Shown here piece after piece: positions 22,406 to 33,977 of a stretch of DNA of 64,000 nucleotides. The stretch's first letter is position 1; every line of letters begins with the position of its first letter. The notes under the pieces are model-generated. The model worked only from the letters and a program-made list of their open reading frames with translations. It was not told the DNA's origin and made no database searches. Made by a program: the position numbers and the translations under genes. Origin of the DNA: Gnetum montanum (lineage: Eukaryota > Streptophyta > Gnetopsida > Gnetales > Gnetaceae); contig MNCI01020980.1 of the NCBI GenBank assembly GCA_015680685.1, positions 697,057 to 761,056 on the forward strand, in the 5' to 3' direction.

Positions 22406-24015
22406 ACAAGGCGCAGATAAAAAGAAACCGATGTATGAAACTTACAGAAACTAAGTAAGAATGAGCAGTACACTCGCTCAACACCCTGAATCGATGAGAG
22501 GCGCACGGTTATAGCAAAGAGCAACACAAGCTTTTTCACAGAAATTGCACGATCTGTGCCAAAACAATAGTACCATACCATGCCGTACCCGGTACTACAG
22601 ATTTTATAACTCATCAATGAAAGGTGATTTATGGACCATGGCTCCACTATAAATTGTGGTTGCAGACAAGCCAGTTTCTTCTGTTCAAAAATATTTGTAG
22701 CATTCAAATCGGACATGGCCGTATTCTCCGCCCATAATTTCAAATCAGACATGACCGTATTCTCCGCCTGAACAAAAGCATACATCTATAATTGGCATTG
22801 TTTTATGTTGTCTGCAATTCCCACAAAATATGGCATTCAAAGATATGCAGAATATTTAACGAAAACCCATATTTTCGTTGTCAGGTGCTAGTAATTCACG
22901 ACTGGACTCATTTACTGATTTTCATTTCCGTTGAGAAAATATGTTTAAAATCTTATCACCAATTCTCATATCTTACGAAGAATTTCTCGGCAGATGCTAT
23001 TTTGAATAGGAAATAACGATATTCTAAACTATTATCTTATAAATATTATCATACCATTTTAAAATTTATATGTTTTATTAAATCAAAGTAATTTACCGTT
23101 TATTGAATCTCTGACACAGGATATGTTTAACATGATATAAAGTTTATCGTCCAATGCAAACTTAATCAAAAATTAATGTCAACATCTTTGTTAATATTTT
23201 TTCAACACTCTCACTAATGCCTGCAACAAGAAGTCTTTAAGAATATATACTTGACGATGACAAACAAATCTTTTCTTAATTCCATTATTAAGGTTCATGA
23301 AGTATTTTCACCGAATTGAGTTAAATGAGGTACAAGAAAAATGGAAAAAGAAAAATAATGATCAATGCACTGTATTAAAAGTGATATTGTAGAATTAATA
23401 ATTTTGTTTTATCTTTGTAAGTATGAATTTTTTCCTTAGTCCAATGAGGCTTTCTTGATGTATAAATTAGGATTGCTCAAGTTTTAGAATACCTTTTATA
23501 AAATTTTTTTAATCCATTACTCAACATTGACCATAGGAAAAATTGTAATTTAAGTTTTCTATGTTAACGTTGTACAACTTGTATTTGCAAAAGACACATA
23601 AAACTAGCAACTTGCATGTAGCTGGCCTTATTTTGTTGAAATAAAGCTAGGATGATAATCACAACATAAAGTTGCAACATTCATGTATTATAACAATGAG
23701 ATGCTAGTTTTGTGATAACAGTCTCAATATGGAAGTTGTTGATTCAATTCATGTAGAAAAGATTGAATTATGAAAATGCTGAAAATTACCTATCGATATC
23801 CTAGGTTTTTCTCCATTATTTCATGAGAAAATAATTTTATGAAACAGAAGTTCAAGAAAAATAAAACAAATGATAAAATAGAAATACAACTAGGAAATGT
23901 AATCTATGATGATTTTGGAAACGAGAAACTACAAATGCAATTATTATGACATATCTTCATTGTGCATTTTTAAACATTGATAAATCAAGAGTAACAAAGA
24001 TGTACAACATGGACT
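22406..24015 (+). other. AT-rich stretch with no recognised gene
   Basis: I see no recognisable domain. At about 22705-22770 a unit of about 36 bp is repeated twice (CAAATCGGACATGGCCGTAT and CAAATCAGACATGACCGTAT, each followed by TCTCCGCC). A 155-codon minus frame (22318-22785) overlaps LTR D and this repeat and has no family resemblance. The remainder is AT-rich and probably old, unrecognisable repeat DNA. Confidence 0.5.
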
Positions 24016-25050
24016 CATCTCTTCACAAGAGAGATGTTCCTATTTGCGAGGTGCAAAAAAAAGTTCCACTAGATGAGATGGTTCAATAGAAGACCTTGCC
24101 CATGCAAAAATCTATTCTAGAACTTGTGACCAAGGTTAACATAATGTGAAGCTCTATGGATGATAAATTTGCATCCACTCTCAAAATTATAAAGGAGAAA
24201 AGAGAGAGGAAGAAAACCAAGAATGATCAAAAAAGAAAAATAAGAAAGAGATAAAAAGGAATTCATACTAGAAGAAAGGGAAAGCTACTATAGTTAATGT
24301 GGTTATTAATTTGGAATTAGAAGAAGATGATAGGTGTGAAATATGCCAATATAAACATCTAAAGAACATTTTCCTTATAATGTTATACAAGATTGCTTCT
24401 ATACAAGAATCAAGGATATATGCACTAAATCCAAAGTTTGTTAAGGATATGCCCAAGAGGTTGCCTTATCCACAAGACAATTACAAGCAACAATATCATC
24501 TTTAGTACTATCTAGGTAGACCACCCTCTCAACCTCATCAACAGTAACAAGCCCCACATTCATGAGGAATGCCACCACCAAGGCAATAATACTTGTATCA
24601 TTAGCAAACTTTTATAGCTATTATGTCTAGCAACCTACTCACCCAATGATTAAGCTACGCATGCTCCCTTACATTACTTTTACCCTCTTGAATATCACTT
24701 TCCCACTACTCTATGCACTAAGCCATCATCCTATGCTTTGGATTAACATTACATCAACCTCATAATCCTCTTCCACATATGCCACCACCACCTATGTAGG
24801 GGGAGTTGTTACATCGTTGTTAGAAAAATGTCATATGCACTATTAACACTTTGGTGGATGATAGAGCTAGCAACTCTGAATGTAAGCCTAGGAAATGCCC
24901 TTTCTTTAGGGTAGTTTTTATGCCTACGAAGGAAGTTAGAAGAACTATTAGCCTACTTAGAACAAGATATGCAGACAACAACTTCAATAATCATTTTAAT
25001 GACCAAAAATGTTGGTGGCTAGAAATGGTTGCATAGCCTTAACCCTGCCT
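24016..25050 (+). pseudogene. Element E gag, C-terminal part
   Basis: Remnant of a third Athila-like element. It starts in mid gag (PLDEMVQ..TLPMQKSILELVTKV, as in I at about 5385-5440), continues through a Lys-rich stretch, then the open frame 24299-24505 with CEICQYKHLKN and SRIYALNPKF..MPKRLPYPQ. A Pro/Gln-rich tail follows, with KCPFFR near 24890. The gag N-terminus, leader and LTR are missing. It is interrupted at about 25050 by a 1.75-kb insert. Confidence 0.7.
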
Positions 25051-26795
25051 CTACGCGAGGGCCTTACTAGAAAATGGAGGTAGAGCACCTTAGATGGTCT
25101 TGTCGATCAAACAGGGACTTTGCCATTGGCACCCGAGGCGGTGGCTGTAAATGGGGGCTAGCATGGTTAGCTGAAATGCCAATGTGAATGGCTACAAATG
25201 GTGCTAAGTGTTGAGCATTTTCTATGATACAAATTGCAGAGCATAGTCACGAAATGTGGGCAAGCATAGTCAAGGGTTTCAGCCAAAATGGGTGCCAACC
25301 CAGGGAAACTACTACCCTAGCAGAGTACAATGTGACTACACATGGAAAATGTGAAAAAATGTAGAAAAATGCAAGGAACAAGAGAGAGAAATGAAACATC
25401 ACTCCAAATGGAAGTGCAGGTAACTCCAAAAGGATTTCAAAAGGTACACAGTGTACCGTAGGCATAGTGGGAGCATAGTCACAATCTCGATGGTGTTGGG
25501 CCATGAAGTCTGGTGCTCGTCGTGGTGTACCGTGCCTATTGGGTTGGCTATCGTAGTGTATCGTGTAGTGTTCTAGAAGGGTGTGGCAGGGCTATAGTGG
25601 GCAGTGATGTGCACCTCTACCTCTTTGCCAATGTGGTGTGCTCTAGGTCTTGTTTGCCCATGGAGCTAAGTGCCAAGATGCAAATGCCCAAAATACAAAA
25701 GTGTCAACTGGTGAAAATGGAAGCCCACTCCTAAAATGTGAAGCACAAGGGTATTTATAGGGCTAGGGTTAGCCCAAAAAATGGATCATGCATCATGTGG
25801 TAGAGTGGTAGGTGGGACTACACTTTGGGATAGTTGGGACTATGCTCATTCCAACTACGCTCTAGTGTTAGGCTCTGTGGTGTTGAGCACTATCATTGCT
25901 CTGATGGAGTCTGTGAAGCCAAGAGACTATGACTACACTGCCCATTTTCATGGAGAAGATTGCAAAGTACCTAAAGAGATGCAAAAAATGCCAAAAAATG
26001 CAACTCTTGGAGACTATGCTCTAGGTCTACGCTCTAGAGCGTAGTTACAATTTTTGGGAAAAGGGGGATGCAAAAATGAAAAATGCTACTACTAGAGTCA
26101 ATGCAGATGTTAATGCAGAGGTGTGGGGGCCTTTGGAGGATGTTCTTGACTACGCTATAAACTAGGTGAAAGTGTAGTCCTAGACTTAGGAAAAATTTGG
26201 CAAGAAACTAGCAAAATATGGCTAAGTGATGACTATGCTCCAGGGGAGGCTAACTACGCTCCCAATTGGGGGTGAGTGTAGTCTCAACACTTAGAGAAAT
26301 TGCTACAAAATCTAGCTTCAAAACTAACTACACTTGACTATGCTCTAGACCATAGTCAGGAGGTGTAATCTTAATAGTTAGAAAATTCTAGCATCCAGGG
26401 CCAACTACATTGACTACACTCTAGAGCGTAGTCCCGATGGTGAGAGCATAGTTTGGACACTTAGAAAATTCTGCTGTAGAAAATGTGCTTCCAAACTGAC
26501 TATGCTCTAGAGTGTAGTCCTAGCAGTGGAGAACATAGTCTTAGCACTTAGAAAAATCTACAACTTGTGTCACCATTTTGACACTTAGAAAAATCTAGCA
26601 AAACTAGCAGTTGTGTTGACTATGCTCTGGAGTGTAGTTAAGGGGTGTACAGAGTGTAGTCTTAACACTTAGAAAAATTTGAGCAAAGTGCCATCATTTT
26701 GACACTTAGCTAAATTTGTGGTCGAGATGCTAGAGCCTAAAATTTTTGTGGTGTTTCAATCATCACTAGCAATGTCCAGCTCCTAGGGACCTAAT
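25051..26795 (-). mobile_element. LTR-like insert with palindromic repeats
   Basis: This block separates the gag tail and protease of E and has no coding homology. Its right half (about 26027-26700) holds repeats built on the palindrome CTACGCTCTAGAGCGTAG (perfect at 26027-26044; variants at 26412, 26499 and 26618) with CACTTAGAAAAAT between copies. Minus-strand CCCTATAAATACCC at about 25750 would be a TATA box, so the repeats would sit in U3. AAAATTTTTGTGGTGTTTCA near 26735 recurs at 53181 beside element F, so this may be a solo LTR of an F-like family. Exact ends and target duplications were not found. Confidence 0.45.
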
Positions 26796-27465
26796 GTGGA
26801 GACTGTCATGCTTACCCATGTAGTAATCAATTAGATTAAATAAGGAGCTTTTTTTAGGAAAATGACAAACTCAAGATGTTTCGTAATCTATTTGAAAATT
26901 ACAAGAAATATACCATGCAAGGTTCTACTAGATTCAAATTTAACCATGAACCTTATTTCCTAGGAAATACACAAAACTTGGAACCTACCATCGATCAAGA
27001 AGTGTAACATTAGACTAGATCTTGTAGATCAATTAGTTACAATTCCAAAAGGGTAGGTTGATGATGTTGTAATCACCATTAGTGAATGATCATACCCAAG
27101 AGATTTTCTTATCATTCACATGGGAAAAAGAATTGGTAAACTTTCTCTCATAATGGGAAGAGTGTGACTTAGCACCATTAATGTTGACTTTGACATTAGG
27201 GATCTCTTCTTGAAAATTTCCAAGGAGAATGAACACGGTATCATTTATAAGAAAAGAGTTCCAAGAATCATGTATAGTAACATAGGGTGTAGGTATTTTA
27301 AAGAAATCTATAATCTAAAAGCAACTATCCCCTCAACATATAGGAAATCTAAAGTCTAGAATCTAGAAAATATTCTAACTCTAGAGAAAACAAGCTGTAA
27401 GAGCTTTGCTACTTTGATTGAAAACTATGAAAAACTAATGCCAAATCGTGAGCTCAAGAACTATA
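26796..27465 (+). pseudogene. Element E protease and linker
   Basis: Resumes after the insert with MLTHVVIN, then FVIYLKITRNIPCKVLLDSN..MNLIS, the Athila-like protease with D-S-N in place of D-S-G. It continues through WNLPSIKKCNIRLDLVDQ and FDIRDLFLKISKEN to NYEKLMPNRELK. Several stops. RT and later domains are absent; the copy ends near 27465 at LTR-like sequence. Confidence 0.7.
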
Positions 27466-27581
27466 TTTATATGCTAGCATATCTCGTGTGATATCAGATA
27501 TTCGATGTCACATCTTGGCTTTGACATTGAATACCCAACATCAAGGCTCTGAAATCAAAGCATGTGCAAAAATGTGATTCA
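27466..27581 (-). repeat. Fragment of a D-like LTR
   Basis: The stretch holds GATATCAGATATTCGATGTC and GACATTGAATACCCAACATC, as in LTR D, and ends TGATTCATCA at 27581, the usual outer tip of a minus-oriented Athila-like LTR. The rest of the LTR is missing. Confidence 0.45.
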
Positions 27582-28438
27582 TCAGATACACTAGAAGAAT
27601 TATAAAGGACTACAACAGTACCTCATGTGTATTTCAATTTAACAATCTCTTACCTAAATGGACATTGAGATAATCACTTGAGCCACCTATCACTGGCTCA
27701 TTAGGCATAAAAAGAGTGAAGAAAAGTGTTGGAATGGAAAATAGATGTATCCCAAGACAAACACTAACACAAAACTCTTGAAACTTAACCAAAACATAGT
27801 AAGTTATCAAATTAGCATATCCATTGAAATCAAATTTGTGACTTGCAAACCACAAGTTGCATGCTTTCATGACTGAGCAGTGCTTTATTGGTGAGAGTAT
27901 AAAAAGAGTTTAAGGAAGGGTTGTTGGAACCATAAGTAGATGACACTATATAATCCTAGGACATATAGCCAATATGAAACATAGTGCTACCCACTAAAAT
28001 TGAACCTATAACTACCATGAGTATGAAAGAGTGATAAGATTTATGATATAATTAATGAATATTTTTACTTTTATTAGCAAGTGATAGGTGGCTCAAGTGG
28101 TTAGCTCATTGTCTTATTAAACAACGGGTTGTCAATTTTAGTTACACTTTAGGTATTGTTAGGGTGTTGGAACCCAAAATAATTGAAACATAGGTATATC
28201 AAAGGAGTTATAAAAGTTTATAACTTAGTGCTACGTAGTAGAATGAAACTTATGACGTAAGCTTACCAAGCCAAGACTCGTACCACTAGGATAACACCTC
28301 ATTATTACACTTCAAGTATTTTTATATTTCTCTATAATACTTCTAATGTATCATGTTAGCTATATGTCTTGAGCTGTACCTATATTTAAATTATTCTAGG
28401 TTTTGACATCCCATAGTTTCACTTTCTTTATAATAGTT
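27582..28438. repeat. Spacer with tRNA-derived SINE heads
   Basis: Several tRNA-like heads in both orientations. At 28081 (+): GTGATAGGTGGCTCAAGTGG with an A-box TGGCTCAAGTGG and a weak B-box near 28126. At 27693 (-): the same head, giving a perfect 19-bp inverted repeat with 28081-28099. At about 28305 (-): GAGGTGTTATCCTAGTGGTA. At about 28010 (-): GGTTCAATTTTAG. None folds as a complete tRNA gene. The minus 78-codon frame at 27634-27870 is not recognised. Confidence 0.5.
28434..28438 (+). repeat. Target site duplication (left) of B2, TAGTT
   Basis: TAGTT abuts the LTR tip TGATGAG at 28439 and is repeated at 36893-36897. Confidence 0.93.
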
Positions 28439-29190
28439 TGATGAGTGGCGAAGTACCCCTACACTCAACCATACAAATAAGAGCATTTCATGTGCGATCT
28501 GGTCGAACTCCGTAGACAAACTAGTTGTGGTATCTAGACAGTTATCCATAGGTTGCAGTTCACTATCTTCCCATCTAGACTAGTGTTAACTTTTTCACGT
28601 ATGGTTTAGTCCAGAATGAGGTGTATGATGTGTTGCTATGCTATCGCTACTCCTAGGTGTAATTGAAATTGATATTAACTAAGCTAAGAGAAAAAGGGAG
28701 AGAGAATCTAAGATAGACTAAGTGCGATGAGCATCTGTTCCTCGATCATCCGTACACATCTTGGACTTTGTGTGCGACTACCACTAGGATTACCAAGTAG
28801 TCACACTTAAATGCTCATAATCAAGTCATACTCATTCCGCATTTAATAGGAGTTTAGGGTGAAGAGATATTAACTAAGAATATAGTAAATAACAATTAAA
28901 TAATTTATTAAGCTAAGTGAATGTTGCAATGATGAAGTAATCTTGATCTTTATTTTCGGTCATGTGCATGTCCAAGTATATCACACTCGAATAAAGGTGC
29001 CATACAATTACAATCACCACACTGCAGGCATACACTGGGACAGAAGGGTTGAAAGGAAAAAAAACTAAAATCAAAACTTAACTCTAAAAACTTATGCTTA
29101 TCGGAGATGTCGACCTCTTATTTGTAGATGAGAAGATAGGCTACAATATCACGTACGCGATATCATGGTTAACTAAATGGCAACTCATCA
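28439..29190 (-). repeat. B2 3' LTR
   Basis: A 752-bp LTR; the + strand begins TGATGAGTGGCGAAGTACC and ends GGCAACTCATCA. U3 carries GATATCGCGTACGTGATATT. The TATA box is decayed (CTACAAATAAG on the minus strand). Its partner is 36122-36892. Confidence 0.92.
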
Positions 29191-29204
29191 TACCCCCATG
29201 ACTA
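29191..29204 (-). promoter_or_regulatory. B2 polypurine tract
   Basis: Minus strand TTAGTCATGGGGGTA directly precedes the 3' LTR. The same tract and the preceding GATGAGTTTTCATT occur in I, C1 and the B1 3' part. Confidence 0.85.
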
Positions 29205-29354
29205 AATGAAAACTCATCCTTGAGTTATAGTGAGAACAAGCTCCATTGATTACACAGTCGATAGGTACGAGATTATTGGATGGTGAAAATGGGTTTATGC
29301 CATAGTATGGAATCAAAACAAAATTGAGACACAACACAAAGAATGTGCTACAAC

Positions 29355-32074
29355 TACAAAATTGGTGGAACTCCTGTAGTTCCTAGTGGCGGTGGCTGCT
29401 CCATAGGTGCTTTCCCCTTGTCTTGTGCTCTAGGTCTTTGGGTTTGATGGCGTTGAAGTATGGCCTGGAGTTTCTCCTCTTCAGTCTAGGGATCTTGTCC
29501 TATCCATGCTAATGTTCCAATGTTTGATGGAGTTAGCACTTCCCATGGGCAAGGTAGTTGCAAAAACATTTGATTTGCCTTAACATACCAGGCCGCAAAT
29601 ACCCATCGTTCCTCCTCGTAGGCTCTAGCTTTGTCTCTGTACTCTTGAAAATATGCAAGCCGTTGAGCCAAATATGTTGTGACACCTTTTTTTCCTTAGT
29701 AGCTTGCCTTTACCACCTTAAGTTCAAAATTTTCAATCTTCAGTTTCTGCAATATCTTCTTGCATTCTGCAAATTCTATTTCATATTTGATGTAAGTGGT
29801 AGCTACCTGTTGCTCAAGCTCTATTCTCGGGTGCCTTACTTTTAACATTGCAATGTTGACATACCACAGGTTTGCCAACTCCATGTATTATGTAAGATCT
29901 TCGATCTGTAGGTCCTGATTCTTAACTTCTGCCTGGTGGGCCAATGCATATGCATCCAATATGGCTTGCCATTCAGTGTGTTGAGCACTAATAATGTTGA
30001 TGTGGGCCTTGGTCATGTGGAATTCCTTATCAAGAATCTATTTGTACATCCCCACTTGGTCCCAGAAGTGCTCCTTTAGCTTTTTATGACATTTAGCCTC
30101 ATTTTTCCATGTGCTTATTTTGATAGCTATATTTTGACGGATTGCACATACCTCCTCCATTGAGAGGGTTCAATTCTCCTTGGCTAAATGACTCATGTCT
30201 TGGTTGACCCAGATGAATTATTTTCACAACTGATAGAAATGTTCTTCAAGAACATTCTTTTGCTTCTCCACAGAGTTCAACCAAAGGTTGTCGGCAACAA
30301 GCTACTTTTTTTCCTCCTATAAGGCCTTGAGTGCCTTGATATGCGCATGAGATTGTGCCTGTGCTGCAGAGGCATCCCAAAAAACCTTCTCTTTTTCTTC
30401 TGCCACATTCTTATTCTCCGTTAGTAGTTTGGTTAGTTGCTCAGTTTTGAAATTGTTCAGCTGGTCTATGGGAACAAATTACAAAGGGTCTTGTTGTGCT
30501 ACTTGTAGGGCCACAAGCTTTTCTTGCAAATTTTGCACCTCTACTTCAACATGCTTGGCCCTCACCTCTGGTAAGACCAACTTCCCCTTACAGAGACGTC
30601 ATTACTTATCATGTTTGTAGCAATCGATCAAGCACATCCTCATGTTCCGCAGGAGTCATTGAGGTTCCAGCCAAAGTTTGAGCATCTCATGCTCCCATGA
30701 GATCTACCGGTGGTACAATAGGTACATTGAATGATTCTTTAATGTGGTCTACGACACTTCTACAGCTCCCGCTGCATCCTAGTGTTGCATGACCACCACT
30801 GTGGCCCCTTCACCAATTTCTAATTACACTTGGAAAGATGTAGTGTTTCCTGAGATCTGTTGTGACCAAGTACTTTCCCCTCCTCCTGTATGGATGGACA
30901 CTTCACCCCTCACATGATCCAAAGAAACCATGGGCTGAATGGCATCGTCAATGATGTGAAAGAGATTTGCATCATCATGACTTCCCTAAATGATCATCTC
31001 AGCGATGGCCCTGAGATGGCTCATCGATGGTCTGTAATCTTGTAGTGGCGGTGGTTGATCCTGGTCCATTCTTGGAAGTTGGCTGGGTCCTACAAGTTGA
31101 GTTGCAGTTGGTTTAGCCATTTGTTCTTTTTCTTGTTCTAGTCCCAGCATCTCACCAGTGATTTTCCTTGCAGCTAGTGGCTTTAACAATTCAACATATG
31201 AAGCATTTTGGGCTTTTTGGAGGACATCATTAGTGTATCCCCTAATACCATCACGTTGGAATAACTTCCTAATAATGTAAGGGAAGGGAAACACCATCTT
31301 CCTTGTCTTTCGTTCCTCGAACCACCTTAGGATCTCCGTAAGGTATAGATGAGGTAGGTTGGCATTAACCTTTCCCATCAACACTACACATCCTCTTACT
31401 ACATATGTTGAAATCCTTTTTAGGCCCTTCGTGGGGAAGATGTGATACATTCCAATTTTGAAATAGATCCTCTCTTCCGTCGTTAATTCACCCAATGTCT
31501 TATCCCTGCCATATGCCCTTTCCAACCAAACTCATCGGACATCAAGGGCTGAATGGGTAGAAACCTGAGCAACCTTGGGCCTTGTATTTATAAGGTTTAA
31601 TAATTCTAAAATGGCCTGCATAGATAAATCAACTGTCACACCACAAATGTTAATGGTGGTGCCTTGTTCTTTGTTGTGCCAGAATTGGTATGTTTCCCCT
31701 AAGTAGTAGGCATTGCTTTTAGAGAGGATAGGCCATAAGAGAGACCGTATGAGGTGGTCCCTAATAGCCTCAGGAGTGAACTCTAAAAAATATTCAAAAT
31801 TTAATTCCACAATCACCATAATGAATGTGGACCTTTTGTGGGTAGCCTGAACACAATTCTGGGGCAATGTGAGATGTTGTCCCTATTTAAGTGCTGTAGC
31901 AGCTCCTCCTTCTGCTTGCCCAGACTATACAATAGGAGGGTCCTCTTGATGAATGCTAAATGATTATTCCTCCTGCTCTGCATGTTGTTTGGAAGGAACT
32001 TGTTCGTCACCTCTCCTAGTTCGTTTACTTCCACCTTGAGTAGGACCTTCCTATTGTCCACGTTTCAGGGCCAT
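29355..32074 (-). pseudogene. B2 ORF2, full length but decayed (env-position ORF)
   Basis: About 2.7 kb, or about 900 codons if repaired. The ATG at 32074 (MALKRGQ) follows TGATTGCAG. One frame can be followed for 363 codons (32074-30986) with a few stops. It has a Lys/Arg-rich N-terminus, then a conserved region with FTPEAIRDHLI, YYLGETYQFWHNKEQGTTI, ERIYFKIGMYHIFPTKGL, YVVRGCVVLMGKVNANLPHLYLTE and FPFPYIIRKLF, then a Pro/Gln-rich linker. The C-terminal third (about 30440-29400), best read in the B1 3' part, is Glu/Lys-rich with heptad-like spacing and looks coiled-coil. It sits after gag and before the PPT, where Athila elements have an env-like ORF. I cannot name a function. Confidence 0.65.
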
Positions 32075-33977
32075 CTGCAATCACACGGGGCCAAGCGTTA
32101 GTACGATTGTTTTTGAAGTTAAGTTATACCTTACTACTTTCCTTAATTAATTAATTTATTTTATCTCCCTGTGATTTTTCCTGAAAGATTATAATGGTGG
32201 ATCCTTTTTACTTAGGTGGTTGCTAATTTTAGTTTCTTGGTGTACCTAAAGGGGTGAAACTATTTTCGGCACAATTATTCTAAATGTTATAGCTAATTAC
32301 CCTTGATAATTTCCTTTAGGATATGATAAATTCTAGAAAAGTTATGTGCTAGTCGGCATGTGTCCCTCCCCCATGACTAAGCTGAACACTCTAGGTTCAA
32401 GCAAGTTCAGACAGAATTAAAATCGAAGTACCAGCGAGCGAGATATAGGTAGAAAAGTAAGGGTTGCACAATCGTAAGTCATAGAGAAAAATTCAAAAAA
32501 CTTCCCCACATGAATGGTTGAAAATGACGCTAATTTTTTCTGGGGGGTTACATATATATAGTTTATAGGGACACAATATCGCGTATGCGATATCACAGCC
32601 TATCGATGTTTAGGCCGAGGGAAAAATACCAAATTTGGAAGGTGTTTTTGGAATTAAAAGTGAAAATTAAGGACATGTGGGCACATTTTAAAGGGTTCTA
32701 GGATAATGTAGATAGTTTTTAAGGCACGAATATGTATTGGGGGTGGAATTGATCAATAAGGCCTCATGTGGTAAGTGAGAGAAAAAGGCCATGTAATGGT
32801 ACATAGGAACGTTGTAATGTAGAGGGATAGTAGTAGGGAAAGAATGTCATGAAAAATAGGCTAAGGGTAATAAATGGTGTGTGGAAGATGGGTCATGAGT
32901 GCAAATTACAAAAATTATGTAAGTGGGTCCTCCCCAAAGTAGGTTCCAACCTATAATGCCCTTGCATAGCCACACTTAAAAGTGTTCGTGGGCACTTGAA
33001 GGGTTAAATGTAATTCGCACTGGTTCCACAAAATACACACATGTAAATATCATCAGAATGAGGTAAGAATTCTACACTATACGAGACATGAGCCACAACT
33101 CCATGAACAGTGAGATGAGATGGGATATAGAAGGGATTTTAGAGATTGGGACATGACGTAACTGACCCAGGGCACAATGAATCCTACATGTAAAGCATGA
33201 TTAACGTGTCATTAACCCGTTATTCCAAGATCAGGACCAAGTCCATTCCTCTAATCAGTGACACTACATTGTTTCATCTCATGATGAGCAACTATGAGAG
33301 TACCAGAATAATAAGGCATTCGATCACTTGGCATTTTGTTCAAGGGAGGAGTGATTTTTACTTTGTGACACTTTGTTTGTTTTTTTTCCTTTTTCTCTTT
33401 TTTTTTCTATTGCTAAATCCAAAGAAGCTGCCAACCTTTAGGAATGGATGCATGTCTTTCCAGTGGGACTACCTAGAATAGCATTGGATTTTTGAATGCC
33501 CTTTTGATTACTCTTACTCCCATTTTTCATTAGATCTACAAGGATCTCAATACAACCATGTTGCATGATAACTCCCACAGATGTCACCAAAGAGAATCCA
33601 CCAATCCCCTTGATGTCACATCCTAATCATTCCCTCTTGGTCCATCCTTCTTCATTTTAGGTACAATAAACATAAAATTAATTTTAAGTTTTAAGAATGT
33701 CAAGAATATCACTGTACCCTCGAATAGAACCTCTTATTTGTAGAATGGCTGAGTGGGTGTAATGGCTCATTGTCCAAATAATTGATCACTTGAGACTCGA
33801 TAACATAGAACACACCTCAACCAACGATCCACATGAGTGTTTTATTTGTAGATGATATTGCTTATAAAAATGTAAAAAGACAAAAAGACAAAAAGATAAA
33901 AAGATAAAGTAAGAAATTGAAAAATGAAAAACTGGAAAACAAAAAGTTGTAAAATTGAAGAAAATAAAATGTGGTTA
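32075..33977 (-). other. B2 spacer between gag and ORF2
   Basis: Collinear with 16540-18488. It holds a T-rich stretch next to gag (about 33960-33850), the shared CTTTGGGGAGGACCCAC block (32939-32923), an internal promoter (minus GATATCGCATACGCGATATT then CCCTATAAACTATATATATG, about 32603-32545), a purine tract (minus GTCATGGGGGAGGG, about 32378-32365) and a splice-acceptor-like TGATTGCAG at 32075. No coding domain seen. Confidence 0.6.

Noticed and set aside
22318-22785. 155-codon minus frame
   Set aside because: It overlaps the end of LTR D and a local tandem duplication. No recognisable domain, and the composition is like its surroundings.
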